In this document: positions 24,201-36,086 of the stretch, piece by piece
How positions within the stretch are numbered: position 1 is the first letter of the stretch
Layout of the letters: each line of letters starts with the position of its first letter
Origin: Cephalopachus bancanus
Taxonomy: Eukaryota; Chordata; Mammalia; Primates; Tarsiidae
NCBI GenBank assembly: GCA_027257055.1
Contig: JAPVLO010000115.1
Location: 620,001-684,000, forward strand
Reading direction: 5' to 3'
Length of the DNA stretch: 64,000 nucleotides
Notes under the pieces: generated by a model
The model's input: only the letters and a program-made list of their open reading frames with translations
Told to the model about the DNA's origin: nothing
Database searches by the model: none
Position numbers and translations under genes: made by a program

Positions 24201-25321
24201 AGCCTTGCAGGTTGAGGATGCGGTGGCCATGATAGTGTTATTGTACTCCAGCCTGGGCGACAGAGTGAGACTCCCACTCAAAAAAAAAAAAAAAATACAG
24301 TAGTTTCTGGCAGGTGCAGTGGCTCACACCTGTAATACCAGCACTTTAGGAGACTAAGGCAGGAGGATTGCTTGAGCCCAGGAGTTTGAGACTAGCCTGG
24401 ACAAAACTGTTTAGAAGACCTTGTCTCTATAAAAAAAAAAAAAAATTAGTTACTTGAGAGGCCCGGGTGGGAGGATCATCTAAGCCTAGGAGGTCGAGGC
24501 TGCTGTGAACAGTGATTGTGCCACTCCAGCCTGGGTGGCAGAGCTAGACCCTGACTCAAAAAAAAAGGTAATTTCTTACATTTGTATGGAGACACCTTGT
24601 ATCCACCTCATCAACCTCACCAATGCTTCTGGTGAGCTAAACAGAGCTGGCCTTACCCAAATGACAAATCTAGGATTGAGAGGGCAAGTCATTCACTCAA
24701 GTCACACAGCATTTCACTGTGCACATACATGTCGCACACATGCACATGGCAAGCCCACCTCCGCGCACGCACCCACCCCCCTGTGCAGGTGTGCTCCTGA
24801 GCAACCTTACCGCTTCTCAGCCTGTTGTGGGTGGAGAGCTGGAGGGCATTTTCAGGGCAGTTCCAGCGTTCCCAGGCAAACTGGAACTTGCACTCCTCGA
24901 TGCCACTCTGGGCGCCCAAGGCCACGCTGGTAGTGTAGGTCAAGTAGGCCTGGCAAAGGGAGAAGGGGCATGAGCCTGTGCCCAGCACAGGTTATCTGGA
25001 TGTGGGGACTCACACAGGCCAGCTCCCTGCTGAGAAACAGCCATGGGCTTCTCCCCTCCCGTCTTCTTCAGAATAGTCCCCGAGGGTCCCGAGCAGGTAA
25101 AAGCAGGAGCTGGAGACCATCCTACCTTGGGACCTGTTATCAGGAAATTGTTCACTGACCTACCAGAGAGAGAAAAAGTGAGACAGAAGTGAATGCAGGT
25201 GAGACAACGGGGGCTTCCTTGACGGGGAGTGATGGGTGGGGGAAAGGACTTACCAGCCAGAGGCACTGAATGCCCAGCAGCATATGCCCAGGGCTGCCCA
25301 GAGCATCAACCGGCCCCCCAT
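20763..25321 (-). CDS. WNT8A: WNT8A, secreted Wnt ligand, six coding exons
   Basis: Wnt ligands are secreted, palmitoleoylated glycoproteins that bind Frizzled/LRP receptors; WNT8A acts in early embryonic axis and mesoderm patterning. The CDS is the join of 25321-25254, 25159-25126, 24949-24811, 23679-23554, 22892-22750 and 21284-20763 on the minus strand: 1032 nt, 343 residues plus stop. Every intron is GT-AG and phases agree across all junctions. Visible hallmarks are a hydrophobic signal peptide (about residues 1-22), the GCSDN motif of exon 5, [10 protein letters not shown] with the acylated serine at residue 186, possible N-glycosylation sites at 103 (NCS), 262 (NSS) and 281 (NAS), and the cysteine-rich end [10 protein letters not shown]. 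Residues such as [11 protein letters not shown] and [28 protein letters not shown] fit WNT8A rather than WNT8B as I recall them. The stop follows ARSPGSA, somewhat earlier than my memory of the human protein. Polyadenylation signal not located. Confidence 0.96.
21361..21643 (-). mobile_element. Alu in WNT8A intron 5
   Basis: Same orientation as the gene. AAATGCAATACTTT before and AAATGGAATATTTT after form the TSD. It lies about 80 bases upstream of the exon 6 acceptor, so any exonisation would be near a constitutive splice site. Confidence 0.93.
21829..21853. repeat. (CAA)n microsatellite
   Basis: Short trinucleotide run ending in an A-tract, within intron 5. Confidence 0.85.
22750..22892 (-). 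CDS. WNT8A: WNT8A coding exon 5
   Basis: Completes the split Gly codon with GA, then reads [47 protein letters not shown] and ends on a codon boundary at the donor GTGGGT. It contains the Wnt GGCSDN signature and the [13 protein letters not shown] block typical of the family. Confidence 0.95.
23554..23679 (-). CDS. WNT8A: WNT8A coding exon 4
   Basis: Encodes the end of Ala81, then [41 protein letters not shown] and the first base of a Gly codon. The donor is GTAAGT, the acceptor CCAAAG. It contains the NCS glycosylation sequon at residue 103. Confidence 0.95.
24012..24294 (+). mobile_element. Alu in WNT8A intron 3, head missing
   Basis: Begins at CAGCCTGTAATCCC (the first ~20 bases are absent) and is antisense to the gene. 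AAAATAC(G/A)GTAGT flanks both ends. Confidence 0.92.
24311..24567 (+). mobile_element. Alu in WNT8A intron 3, with internal deletion
   Basis: GGCAGGTGCAGTGGCTCAC head. Part of the right arm after the central A-run is missing (AAAAATTAGTTACTTGAG). Confidence 0.9.
24715..24790. repeat. CA-rich imperfect repeat
   Basis: Irregular (CACA)/(CACC) stretch in WNT8A intron 3, just inside the donor of exon 3. Confidence 0.5.
24811..24949 (-). CDS. WNT8A: WNT8A coding exon 3
   Basis: Encodes [46 protein letters not shown] and the first base of the next Ala codon. It is bounded by an acceptor after a pyrimidine-rich tract (TTCTCCCTTTGCCAG) and a donor GTAAGG. It carries the first conserved Wnt cysteines. 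Confidence 0.95.
25126..25159 (-). CDS. WNT8A: WNT8A coding exon 2 (34 bases)
   Basis: Preceded by the acceptor AG at 25161-25160. The first base G completes the Trp codon, then [11 protein letters not shown] is encoded up to the donor GT at 25125-25124. Too short to be found as an open frame; it is recognised by sequence and by phase fit with both neighbours. Confidence 0.93.
25254..25321 (-). CDS. WNT8A: WNT8A coding exon 1 (signal peptide)
   Basis: Starts at the ATG whose A is base 25321 and encodes [22 protein letters not shown] plus two bases of a Trp codon (TG) before the donor GT at 25253-25252. A short basic start followed by a hydrophobic stretch is a typical cleavable signal peptide. 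The next intron is only 94 bases. A second in-frame Met (residue 6) would leave a shorter but still hydrophobic leader; the first ATG is chosen because it matches the family length. Confidence 0.93.
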
Positions 25322-25720
25322 TGCCCTGCCCACGCCTGGGGGTCCAGGTCCAGCTCAGGGCCAAGTCCAGAGAAGAAGTGAGGAGAGGGCAGGACCCTTC
25401 TCAGTTTTGATGTGAGAAAATTCTGAATGACCAAGGGGGAAAAGTCAACAGCTCGTCTCATTTGATCCTCACTGGCAGGGTTGCAGGAGCCACTGACCCA
25501 ATGGGGGATCTGGGAGGAGGGACTCAAAGCCTTGGAGGAAAGCCCCGCCCTGCCCAGCCTGGCCAGCCCTTCTCCCCTCCCAGACTGAGAGAGGGGTTGA
25601 AACTTTTCTCCTACCCTGCAGTTTTCTTCCTCTGTAAGTCAGTTTTGTCTCTTCCTACCTCTCTGCCCATTTTTCTGAATCACGTAGACTGGAGCAGGTG
25701 AGGTCCTGAGCCCTGAAGGC
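25322..25720 (-). promoter_or_regulatory. Presumptive WNT8A upstream region
   Basis: Single-copy DNA directly before the WNT8A start codon. It holds a GC-box-like CCCCGCCC (25543-25550) and a CTTTGAG on the minus strand (25523-25529) that resembles a TCF/LEF site. No TATA box is obvious and the transcription start is unknown; assigned by position only. Confidence 0.3.
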
Positions 25721-26423
<703 letters not shown>

Positions 26424-26987
26424 GATGCCTTTATTTCTGGCACCATTTTGTTACTAGGACTTTAGCTTCTAAGGCAGGAATCTGTCTTTTAAATTCATTG
26501 TGTATTCTTAGTGTTTAAGAAGGCACCTGAATGAATGAGCAAATAAGTGAAAGAAATAAGTCCCTGCGTAGGGACTTGAGGCACCATTAGGTAAGGCTGG
26601 AGACTACAGTGAAGGGGTGGAAATCTTTCTTGGTTGGTGAAGCTCTTGGCCTAGGGAAGGAAGACCAGCAAAATTCAGAGGAAAGCACAGATGGGAAGTC
26701 ACAGTTCTGACTGAGCCATCAAAGTATCCAGTCACTTCCCAGACTGGTCCTGGGTTGGATGGGAAGAAGAACTCCATGATCCCCCTGTCAAAGGAATTCC
26801 AGGGGCCATTGGGTCCCCAGGCCTCTTACAGGCAGTGCACTTGAATATGGGCCAGGATTGGTGTTAGTCTGCAAACTGATAGTTGTCTTTCTGTGACAAA
26901 AATACAAAAATGAAAGTGTTTAGAAATTTTGGTAGCAATTTGGTGGAGAAATTTGAGATATGTTGGTCTAAATAGTAAGAAATCGGG
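26424..26987. other. Single-copy intergenic DNA
   Basis: Nothing recognised. Confidence 0.5.
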
Positions 26988-27718
<731 letters not shown>

Positions 27719-28008
27719 TCTTTTTTTTTTGAGTTGGAGTCTCACTCTTGTCGCCCAGGCTGGAGTGCAGTGGCATGCTTGTGGTCACCACAGCCTTGAC
27801 CTGCTGGGCTCTGGTGATCTTTCCACCTCAGCTTTCCAAGTAACTGGAACTATAGATGCATGCCACCACGCCCAGCTAGTTTTTTATTTGTGATTTATTA
27901 TAGATTCGAGGTCTCACCAAGTTTCCCAGGCTGGTCTTGAACCCCTGAGCTCAGGGAATCCTCTTGCCTTGGCCTCCCAAAGTGCTGGCTGAGTCACTGC
28001 GCCCGGCC
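27719..28008 (-). mobile_element. Alu, with TSD
   Basis: CTATTTTCT on both sides. Ends GCGCCCGGCC, with about ten bases missing before the end (AAGTGCTGGCTGAGTC). Confidence 0.91.
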
Positions 28009-28637
28009 TATTTTCTAAGAAGCAGAGGGGAAGTTAGTGAGACTTTTTGTGTGTGTAAACTTTATGCTCGCTCCTGCTCAAATTCTATAAAGATTATATA
28101 GTTTCTCTAAGCAGAATTAAGGGTTTAAGGAAAGGCCTCTGCTTCAGGTATCAGGAACCCTGGGCTTTGGCCACTCATTTGTTGTATGACTTTGGGCAAG
28201 CTGTTTACTGCCATGTAGACTGTTTCTTCATCTGTAAAATGAAGGCGTGGGGACAATGTTGAGCATTGAATGACTCCTAAACACTTTCCCAGCTCTCTTA
28301 TGTGTATAATCTCAATTTTAAGATTTATAAAATGTATGAATCCCAGAGGTGATTGTAAGCCAGAACCTTATCTCTCTTGGCTGTGAGCATGGGAATAATC
28401 TTCTACACCTTTGAATCCTGAAATTGGCCGTCAGATGAACCTTTAAGTTGAACACCTGTAGGGTAACCACTGCCTTCTTCAGAGTTCTTTGGGGTCTTCT
28501 GCATACCCCCGTGCTGGCCTAACCATGGTCCTTTACTAAAGACAGAGGGTCCTCTGGAGAGAAGAGCCAGAGACAGACATTCCACCTGAGTCTACAGATC
28601 ATTTCCGGTCAATCTGCCTCAGTTTCCTTAACCTATT
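28009..28637. other. Single-copy intergenic DNA
   Basis: Contains the ordinary phrase TCTGTAAAATGAAG, possibly an ancient repeat remnant; no gene. Confidence 0.45.
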
Positions 28638-28684
28638 CCTCCCTCCCTCCTCCCTCCCTTCCTTCCTTCCTTCCTTCCTTCCTT
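28638..28684. repeat. (CCTC)n/(CCTT)n microsatellite
   Basis: Pure pyrimidine tetranucleotide run abutting an inverted Alu. Confidence 0.92.
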
Positions 28685-28964
28685 CTTGTCAGAGTCTCAT
28701 TCTGTCGCCCAGGCTGGAGTAGTGGCACTCTCACGACCACCACAGCCTCGACCTGCTGGGCTAGGGCAATCCTGCCACTTTAGCCTTCCAAGTAGCTTGA
28801 ACTACAGGCATGTGCCACGACACTCGGCTAATTTTTTAATTTATTGTAAATATGAGGTCTCAACAAGTTGCCAGGCTCATCTCAAACATGTGGGCTCAGG
28901 CAATCCTCTTACCTCGGCCTCTCAGAGTGCTAGGATTATAGGCATAAGCCACCTTGCTTGGCCC
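28685..28964 (-). mobile_element. Alu
   Basis: TTGTCAGAGTCTCATTCTG to CACCTTGCTTGGCC; moderately diverged. Confidence 0.91.
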
Positions 28965-28982
28965 CCAGCTCTATTATTTCAT

Positions 28983-29274
28983 TTGTTTTTGTTTGTTTGT
29001 TTTTTGAGTCAGTGTCTCACTCTGTTGCCCAGATTGGAGTGCAATGGCATGTTCATGGCCACTGCAGTCTTGGCCGCTGGGCTCAGGCGATCCTCCTGCC
29101 TCAGCCTTCCAAGTAGCTGGAACTACAGACAGGTGCCATTACACCTGGCTAATTTATTTATTTATTGTTGAGATGAGGTCTCGCCAAGGTGTCCAGGTTG
29201 ATCTCGAACTTGGACTCAGGCAATTCTCTTGCCGTAAAGTTCTGGGATCACAGGCATAAGCCACCACTCCCAGC
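28983..29274 (-). mobile_element. Alu, first of three in one target site
   Basis: (GTTT)n tail, full dimer with a deletion in the right arm. TCATTTGTTTTT stands before it. Confidence 0.92.
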
Positions 29275-29284
29275 TCATTTGTGT

Positions 29285-29577
29285 GTTTTTTTTTTTTTTG
29301 AGTTGGAGTCTCACTCTGTCACCCAGACTGGAGTGCAGTGGCCACTCCCGGCCACCGCAGCCTTGACCTGCTGGGCTCTGGCGAGCCTTCCGCCTCAGCC
29401 TTCCAAGTAGCTGGAACTACAGGCATGCGCCACCACGCCCGGCTAGTTTTTGATTTATTGTAGAGATGAGGTTTTACCAAGTTGCCCAGGCGGGACTTGA
29501 ACCCGCGGGCTCAGGCAATCCACTCACCTTGGCCTCCCAAAGTGCTGGGACTACAGGCTGAGCCACCGAGCCCAGCC
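29285..29577 (-). mobile_element. Alu, type T, second of three in one target site
   Basis: Preceded by CTCATTTGTGTG and followed by CTCATTTTG, variants of the same target sequence. Confidence 0.93.
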
Positions 29578-29587
29578 CTCATTTTGT

Positions 29588-29872
29588 TTTTTTTTTTTTG
29601 AGTTGAGTCTCACTCTGTCGCCCAGACTGGAGTGCAGTGGCCGCTCCCGGCCACAGCAGCCTCGACCTGCGGGGCTCCGGCGATCCTTTCGCCTCAGCCT
29701 TCCACGTAGCCAGAATTGCAGGCATGCGCTACCACGCCGACTGATTTTTTGATTTATTGTAGAGATGAGGTCTCGCTCCCAGGCGGGTCTTGAACCCGCG
29801 GGCTCAGGCAATCCACTCACCTCAGCCTCCCAGAGGCGCGGGATTACAGGCTGAGCCACTGAGCCCGGCTTC
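29588..29872 (-). mobile_element. Alu, type D variant, third of three in one target site
   Basis: Middle GTCTCGCTCCCAGGCGGG (type D deletion plus one base). Followed by CCCTCATTTGTTTTT. Confidence 0.93.
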
Positions 29873-30265
29873 CCTCATTTGTTTTTAAGTCATGATCCAA
29901 CTCTTGGTTTCTCTCTTCCAGGAGTAGAAATCTGGAGATGAAGACCAGAGCAGAAGATGACAGTAGAGACAGATGAGCCTATGACAAGACAGACCAAATA
30001 GTGTTCCCGAAGCAGTGACATGCTGGGGAATGATTGACAACTGGCTTTGGCGTGGCAGGAACCTGACTGGTGGTGTTTGCTGACTTTTAAGATGTAAATA
30101 ATTCTACCCTGGCTGATTTCAAACTACCATCATGGTCTTGGGAAGAAATGTAGCATATCGTTACAGAATATTTCTATCACATAGATATAATGGATGTAAA
30201 TCTCAAGAGTACAAGTTATAGTAAAATGTAGTAAAATAATTAGGAAGTGATGAATTTTGAGTATT
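29873..30265. other. Single-copy intergenic DNA
   Basis: Nothing recognised. Confidence 0.5.
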
Positions 30266-30271
30266 TGTTAT

Positions 30272-30562
30272 CTTTTTTTTTTTTTGTCAGAGTATCACTC
30301 TGTTGCCTAGGCTGGAGCACGGTGGCACAATCATGGCCATCACAGCCTTGACATGCTGGGCTTAGGCGATCCCTCCACCTCCGCCTTCCAAGTAGCTGGG
30401 ACTACAGGCACATGCCACAACCCCAGCCAATTTTTTGGATTTATTATAGAGATGAGGTCTCGCATGTTGTCCAGGCTGGTCTCAAACTCCCGGACTCAGG
30501 CAATTTTCTTGTCCAGCCTCCCAAAATGCTGGGATTCTAGGTATGAGCACCGTGCCAGGCTG
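30272..30562 (-). mobile_element. Alu, first of a pair in one target site
   Basis: TGTTATCTTT before, between and after the pair (three copies). Confidence 0.92.
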
Positions 30563-30572
30563 TTATCTTTGT

Positions 30573-30887
30573 ATTTATTTATTTTTATTTTATTTTATTT
30601 TATTTTTGAGTTGGAGTCTCACTCAATCATCCAGGGTAGTGTGCAGTGGCATGATTAAACTCACTGCAGCCTTTGCTTCCTGGACTTAGGTGGTCCTCCT
30701 GCCTTATCCTCCCAGTAGCTGTGACTACAGGCACGCAACACCATGCCTGCCTCGTTTTTTGATTCTTTTGTAGAGACAAAGTCTCACTGTGTTGCCCAGG
30801 CTGGACTTGAGTTCCTGGGTTCAAGCCATCCTCTACCTCAGCCTCCCGAAGTGCTGGGTTTACAGGCGTGAGCCACCGCACCCAGCC
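30573..30887 (-). mobile_element. Alu, second of the pair, (TTTTA)n tail
   Basis: (TTTTA)n run 30582-30606, then a full dimer ending GCACCCAGCC; followed by TTGTTATCTTTG. Confidence 0.92.
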
Positions 30888-30919
30888 TTGTTATCTTTGT
30901 TTTTAATATAACTTATTTA

Positions 30920-31206
30920 GCCAGGTTTGATGGCTCACGTCTGTAATCCCAGCACTTTGGGAGACAGAGACAAGAGGATTGCCTGAGCTGAAGGATTACA
31001 GACCAGCCTGGGCAACTTGGCAAGACCTCGTCTCTACAATAAATCAAAAAATTAGCTGGGTGTGATGGCACACGCCTGTAGTTCCAGTTACTTGGAAGGC
31101 TGAGGCGGAAGGATCACCTGGGCCCGGTGGGTGGAGGTTGCGGTGGCCAGGAGTGTGTGGCTGCACTCCAGCCTGGGCAACAGAGTGAGACTCCAACTCA
31201 AAAAAA
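30920..31206 (+). mobile_element. Alu with AT-rich tail
   Basis: GCCAGGTTTGATGGCTCACG to CCAACTCAAAA. TATATCTATATGTATG follows as an expanded tail (to about 31236). Confidence 0.92.
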
Positions 31207-31239
31207 TATATATCTATATGTATGTCTATATATCTTATT

Positions 31240-33137
31240 TAATTGTAAGTTTGTATAATTTAACTTTAAATAATGACTGTATTTAACCCCCAATTCTCAA
31301 AATTCCTAAAAACACAAGATCAACTCTCCAGGGCAGGTACAGGCTGCTTCCAGCACACCATTGGGGCCTAGTGTCCTCCCTCTAGGCCACTGGGAGATAA
31401 AGTGGAAATTATGCAATTGAACACCAAATAATCATTTCAGTTATGTGCAAGGCTTTAACCCTTGCTGAACCATAGGTCTTGCTGCCTTGCCTTCAAGGAG
31501 CTTAGTGTCTAGTAAACAGGAGGTAAGGTGTGTATCAGTCTGTAATGTCAGGCAGAAAGTGCACGTGGATACAATGAGTAAGTGCATGTACTCTGGAAAG
31601 GAATGCACAGAGCTGGAGAGGAGGTAGAGCCAGGTAATCCCGAAGGCCCCTTCTGTCTCTAATGTTCCATGAGGATTAGATTCCAGAGTCCAGGATCAAT
31701 GAAGAAGGAACCAGAGTCATCCTTGCTGTGCCCAGCTTCAGGAAATCCGGAGGCCATTCAGGGAACCATATTGTGTTTGACCTAGAAAGTCCCATTTGAC
31801 AAGGAGACAACTGAGAACAAGAGAGAGGGGTTGTACTCAGGGTCACACAGTGATTTGGGGCCAAGAGAGCTTGGAGCTCACTATCCTGGTTTGCTCTGGC
31901 CAGAGAGGTTTCTCATGGTGTTGTGGGGCTTTCAGAGCAAAAACCGGGAAAGTCTTGAACAATCCGGGGTAACTGGTCACCCTGCAGCAAATGTTTACGT
32001 ATCCTAGACCAGTGCTTCTTTCCCGTATGTGCTCTCACTAAACTTCCCCAATCCGTGGTTCCCTCCATTTCTGTCCCAGGCTTCTTGCAGGGCTCTGGGC
32101 CCACAGGGGCTGCTTAGACTGTGGGGCATGTGGGGGGAAGAGTTGGGAGGGTGTGGAGAGGGGGTGGAGGTGACTGGTGAATGCCAGAAGACAAAGAGGT
32201 AGGATTTCTGACTTTTTACACTTCTCTGCTAATTAGATAAGGGGGTGGGGAAGGGAGAGAATGAGGCTCTGTGCATATTCTTCCGAGCTGTGACACTGAA
32301 CAGAGCTCAGGGATTTTCTATCTCTGGTCTCCACCCCTCCTCCCTGGAAGCTTCCCGCCCCCTGGGGACACTTGACTCCCAGTCCAAATGCCACAGCTGC
32401 TTGAGCTCCTGACCCTCCCTTTGGCCCCTTCAATTTTGCCTCAGTGACTTGCCAAGTTCCCCAACAATAAGCCCGGGAAGAAAGAGGGGAATATTTCAGT
32501 TTTCCCTTTCAGATCCAGGGTTCTAGGCGTGGGAGGGAACAAGGGGACCTCCTCTGTGGAAATGGGGGCAGTTGGTGGTCTGTTGAACACATGGGCCTGT
32601 GAGGACTGGGGTGCATTAGGAGGGATCAATCTGCAAGCCACACTGGATCTCTTTCATGTTGGAAGGTGTGTTTCTTCACCATACTGGAAGCTGCTAGGAC
32701 TGGGACTTGTCAATCCCAACTCCACAAGTACCTCCCAAGAATAAGAGGGTATTTCTCCCATCTGACTGAGATGCCCAGATAACAGAGGCTTCGTCTTCAC
32801 TGGGAAGGGTTGGAGTCAGAGGAGTTTGACCAGGAAGAGGTTTCAGTTGGCTAAAACCTCTTTATTCTACTTTGTATTCCCTCACTGCTTTAAATCCTCA
32901 TCTCTGGACGCTGGGTTGGACACAGAAGTTCTCAGTGTTTTTTGACTAATTGTCAAAGATGAAAGTTTGGAGCTGGTTGTGGGATTTTTTTAGTTTTCAG
33001 ACAAATATGCATCCACCCATTCATTTATTCATTCCAAAAATACCTACTGAGTTCAGGCTAGTACTCAACGTTTGTGGGTCTAAGATGAATTAGGAGATAT
33101 TTTTATCTTGGAGGAGCTCTCAGGTTGGTATGAAAGA
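31240..33137. other. Largest Alu-free stretch upstream of WNT8A
   Basis: 1.9 kb of single-copy sequence with G-rich segments around 32100-32260. No coding exon was recognised. Being repeat-free in an Alu-saturated region and within 12 kb of WNT8A, it is a reasonable place to look for conserved regulatory DNA. Confidence 0.45.
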
Positions 33138-33140
33138 GAG

Positions 33141-33442
33141 AATTTTTTTTTTTTTTTTTGTGAGTTGCTGTCTCACTCTATCGCCCAGACGAGTGCAGTG
33201 GCCACTCCCGGCCACTGCAGCCTCGACCCGCTGGGCTCTGGCGATCCTTCTGCCTCAGCCTTCCAAGTAGCTGGAACTACAGGCGCGTGCTACCACGCCG
33301 GACTGATTTTTTTTTTTTATTTATTGTACAGATGAGGTCTCGCCAAGTTGCCCAGGCGGGTCTCGAACCCGCGGGCTCAGACAATCCACTCACCTCAGCC
33401 TCCCAAGGCGCGGGATTACAGGCTGAGCCACCGAGCCCGGCT
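33141..33442 (-). mobile_element. Alu, type T, with TSD
   Basis: GAAAGAGAGAATTT and GAAAGAGAGAAATT on the two sides; low divergence. Confidence 0.94.
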
Positions 33443-33751
33443 GAAAGAGAGAAATTGAAACAATTTGTAACAATACAGCAAGATGAATTTTGGAAAGATG
33501 GAGGGGAGTAGGGGTGAAATTCCATAGAGGACTTATGATGGAGACCTGCCACCTGGTGGCTGTGAGTGGTATAACAGGCTCCTGTTAGGATGTGAGACTC
33601 AGTCCTGGAATTTTGCTTTCAGTGAGCACCTGCCTAATAGCCAGCCAAGTGGCTGGCACAGAGGTGGCCATATAGTAAAGATTATAAAAGGCTCTTTGTC
33701 CCTGGAAAACTTGCAGTATGCTTATGGATATACAGTATAATTGAAAAAGTT
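33443..33751. other. Single-copy intergenic DNA
   Basis: Nothing recognised. Confidence 0.5.
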
Positions 33752-34036
33752 CGGCCTGTAATCCCGCGCCTTGGGAGGCCGAGGTGAGTGAATTGCCTGA
33801 GCCCTCGGGTTCGAGACCCATCTGGGCAACTTGGCGAGACCTCATCTCTACAATAAAACAAACCAAAAAAATTAGCCGGGCATGGTAGCGTGCGCATGTA
33901 GTTCCAGCTACTTGGAAGGCTGAGGCGGAAGGGTCTCCAGAGCCCAGCAGGTCGAGGCTGCGGTGGCTGGGAGTGGCCACTGCACTCCAGCCTGGGCGAC
34001 TGAGTGAGACTCCAACTCAAAAAAAAAAAAAAAAAA
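33752..34036 (+). mobile_element. Alu, type T, head missing
   Basis: Starts at CGGCCTGTAATCCCGCGCC; the first ~20 bases are absent. Confidence 0.93.
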
Positions 34037-34198
34037 GTATGGAAGTGATCCATGCTTGTTACTGAAAAAATAAATAAAATGGAAACACATAAAAAATGAG
34101 AGTCTCAGCCATCCCACTCCTTGTAAATAATCATTATGAACAGTTTGGGATAGGCAATTTTCTCTGCATATATAAATGTTTATAGACACATACACAAT

Positions 34199-34314
34199 TT
34201 TTTTTAAGAGATAGGGACTTGCCATGTTGCCCAGACTGGTCTTGAATTCCTGGGCTCAAGAGCATCAGCCTCCCAAGAAGCTGGGACTACAGGCCTGCAC
34301 CACCATATCTGGCT
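34199..34314 (-). mobile_element. Alu monomer, old
   Basis: Single arm TTTTTTTTAAGAGATAGGGAC to CATATCTGGCTAG. Confidence 0.82.
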
Positions 34315-34562
34315 AGTTACATATGTAATTTTAAACATAGATTTGTGCTGTAATTCCTCTACTTGGCTTTTGAACTTTTCTATCATGTACTCACTTCCAT
34401 GACACTGTATATCAATCTACCTGGCTTTTCTAAAGTTTTTGTGTTAAATCAAAATTAAGCATGCTTGTAAGCTCTATAAGCTTTATTTTTCCATTTGATC
34501 CTTGCTCAGAAGCCAAATCTTAATTTTTAGCATCATTTCCTGTCTTCATAGGCTGAAAATTT

Positions 34563-35123
34563 TCTCTTTTTTTTTTCAGTCAGCGTCTCATTCTGTTGCC
34601 CAGGCTGGAGTGCAGTGGCATGCTCATGGCCACTGTAGCCTCGACCTTCTGGGCTCAGGTGATCCTTTCATATCAGCCTTCCAAGTAGCTGGAACCACAG
34701 GCATGTGCCACCATGCCTGGCTGATTTTTTTTTTTTTTTTTGAGTTGGAGTCTCACTCTGTCATCCAGACTGGAGTGCAGTGGCTGTTCCCGGTCACTGT
34801 ATCCTCGACCTGCTGGGCTCCGGCGATCCTTCCTCCTCAGCCTTCCAAGTAGCTGGAAGTACAGGCACGTGCTACCATGCCTGGCTAATTTTTGATTTAT
34901 TGTAGAGATGAGGTCTTGCCAGATTGCCCAGGCAGGTCTTGAACCCGCGGACTCAGGCAATTCACTCACCTCAGCCTCCCAAAGTGCTGGGATTACAGGC
35001 TGAGCCACCGAGCCTGGCTGATTTTTTGTTTCATTGTAGAGATGAGTCTCACCGTGTTGCTCAGGCTGGTCTCGAACCCCTGAGCTCAGGTAATCCTCTC
35101 GTCTCTGCCTCCCAAAGGGCTGG
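34563..35123 (-). mobile_element. Alu, host copy split by a younger Alu
   Basis: First part 34563-34723, second part from about 35020 (GATTTTTTGTTTCATTG) to 35123. AATTTTC flanks both outer ends. Confidence 0.9.
34724..35019 (-). mobile_element. Alu, type T, nested in the host linker
   Basis: Inserted in the central A-rich linker of the host Alu; GGCTGATTTTTT is on both sides. Confidence 0.92.
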
Positions 35124-35549
35124 GAGAATTTTCAAAACCATCAAGTTCTTGCTCCTTTTTAAACGTTTAACAGTTCTTTCTTCAGTTCATCTCCCTCCTC
35201 TCACATTTACTATAATCAGTAAGGAGAAACTAGGTAGCACCTTCAACACTTTTCTTGCAAATCTCCTTAGCTAGATCACTCAGTTCATTTCTACATTACA
35301 TATCAATGAAGATGACATTGTTACTAAAATTTCTGGCCCTGCATAACAAATATTCCTTTCTTCTCGTTTCCAGTAAGATTTTTCTTCCTTTCCTTTAAGC
35401 CCTCACTGGCAGCCTCCTAGGAGTCCAACATTCTATGAAAAGTATCTGCAAGACTCTTTAAAATTTTGCTGAAACTCTGAGACTAAGGCAGGGGAGCTGG
35501 ATAGGACTTGTTGCCTTAGCAAACTTTCATTCCTCATGTAAACTCTTCT
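35124..35549. other. Single-copy or unrecognised DNA before the long L1
   Basis: The exact 5' boundary of the L1 cannot be set by eye; part of this may be L1 5' UTR. Confidence 0.4.
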
Positions 35550-36086
35550 ATGTAGACTCTGCACAACACAGCAATGTTACCCCAATGACTGGGGACTCCT
35601 TCTCAATCCCCACTGGGGTAGCCAATAGTGCACACAGGTGGGGAGCTCGAGTGCTTCCCCTGCACCTCCCTGGATGGCTCAAAATAGACAACTTGGATAT
35701 TCTTCTCAGCCCCACCTGCTGCCTAGGTTGTCTGAGTACCTCCCATGGGGCAACATTGGCCAAGCAGAAAGCCCATAACCACCATTGCAGCTGACTCTCT
35801 CCTACAAATGCAACCTCCTGCCCAGAGGTCAACAGGTACAGTTCATTACAACTGATATAATACCTCAACTTTTGGGAAAGTCTGATCCTAGACACCAGCT
35901 AATATCACTATCCAAGCCACCCTGGCCACTTAGGACACTGTGAGCCTGTACAGGTGTCCAGCACAGCATCACAATAGCTGGCAATTGAGAAACACATCAC
36001 ACCAAGGCTATATATAACCAAGGGAACCCTACAGTGCCTATGTCAGCTCCCTACTAACCTCGAACAGGAATAAATAGCCTCACCAG

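Noticed and set aside
28638..28684. Regularly spaced repeats (microsatellites) as CRISPR-like arrays
   Set aside because: They are pure simple-sequence runs without spacers, in a primate genome.
33585..35274. Many 70-130-codon frames with repeated [14 protein letters not shown] or [12 protein letters not shown] peptides
   Set aside because: These are translations of Alu elements on either strand, not proteins. The same applies throughout the window.
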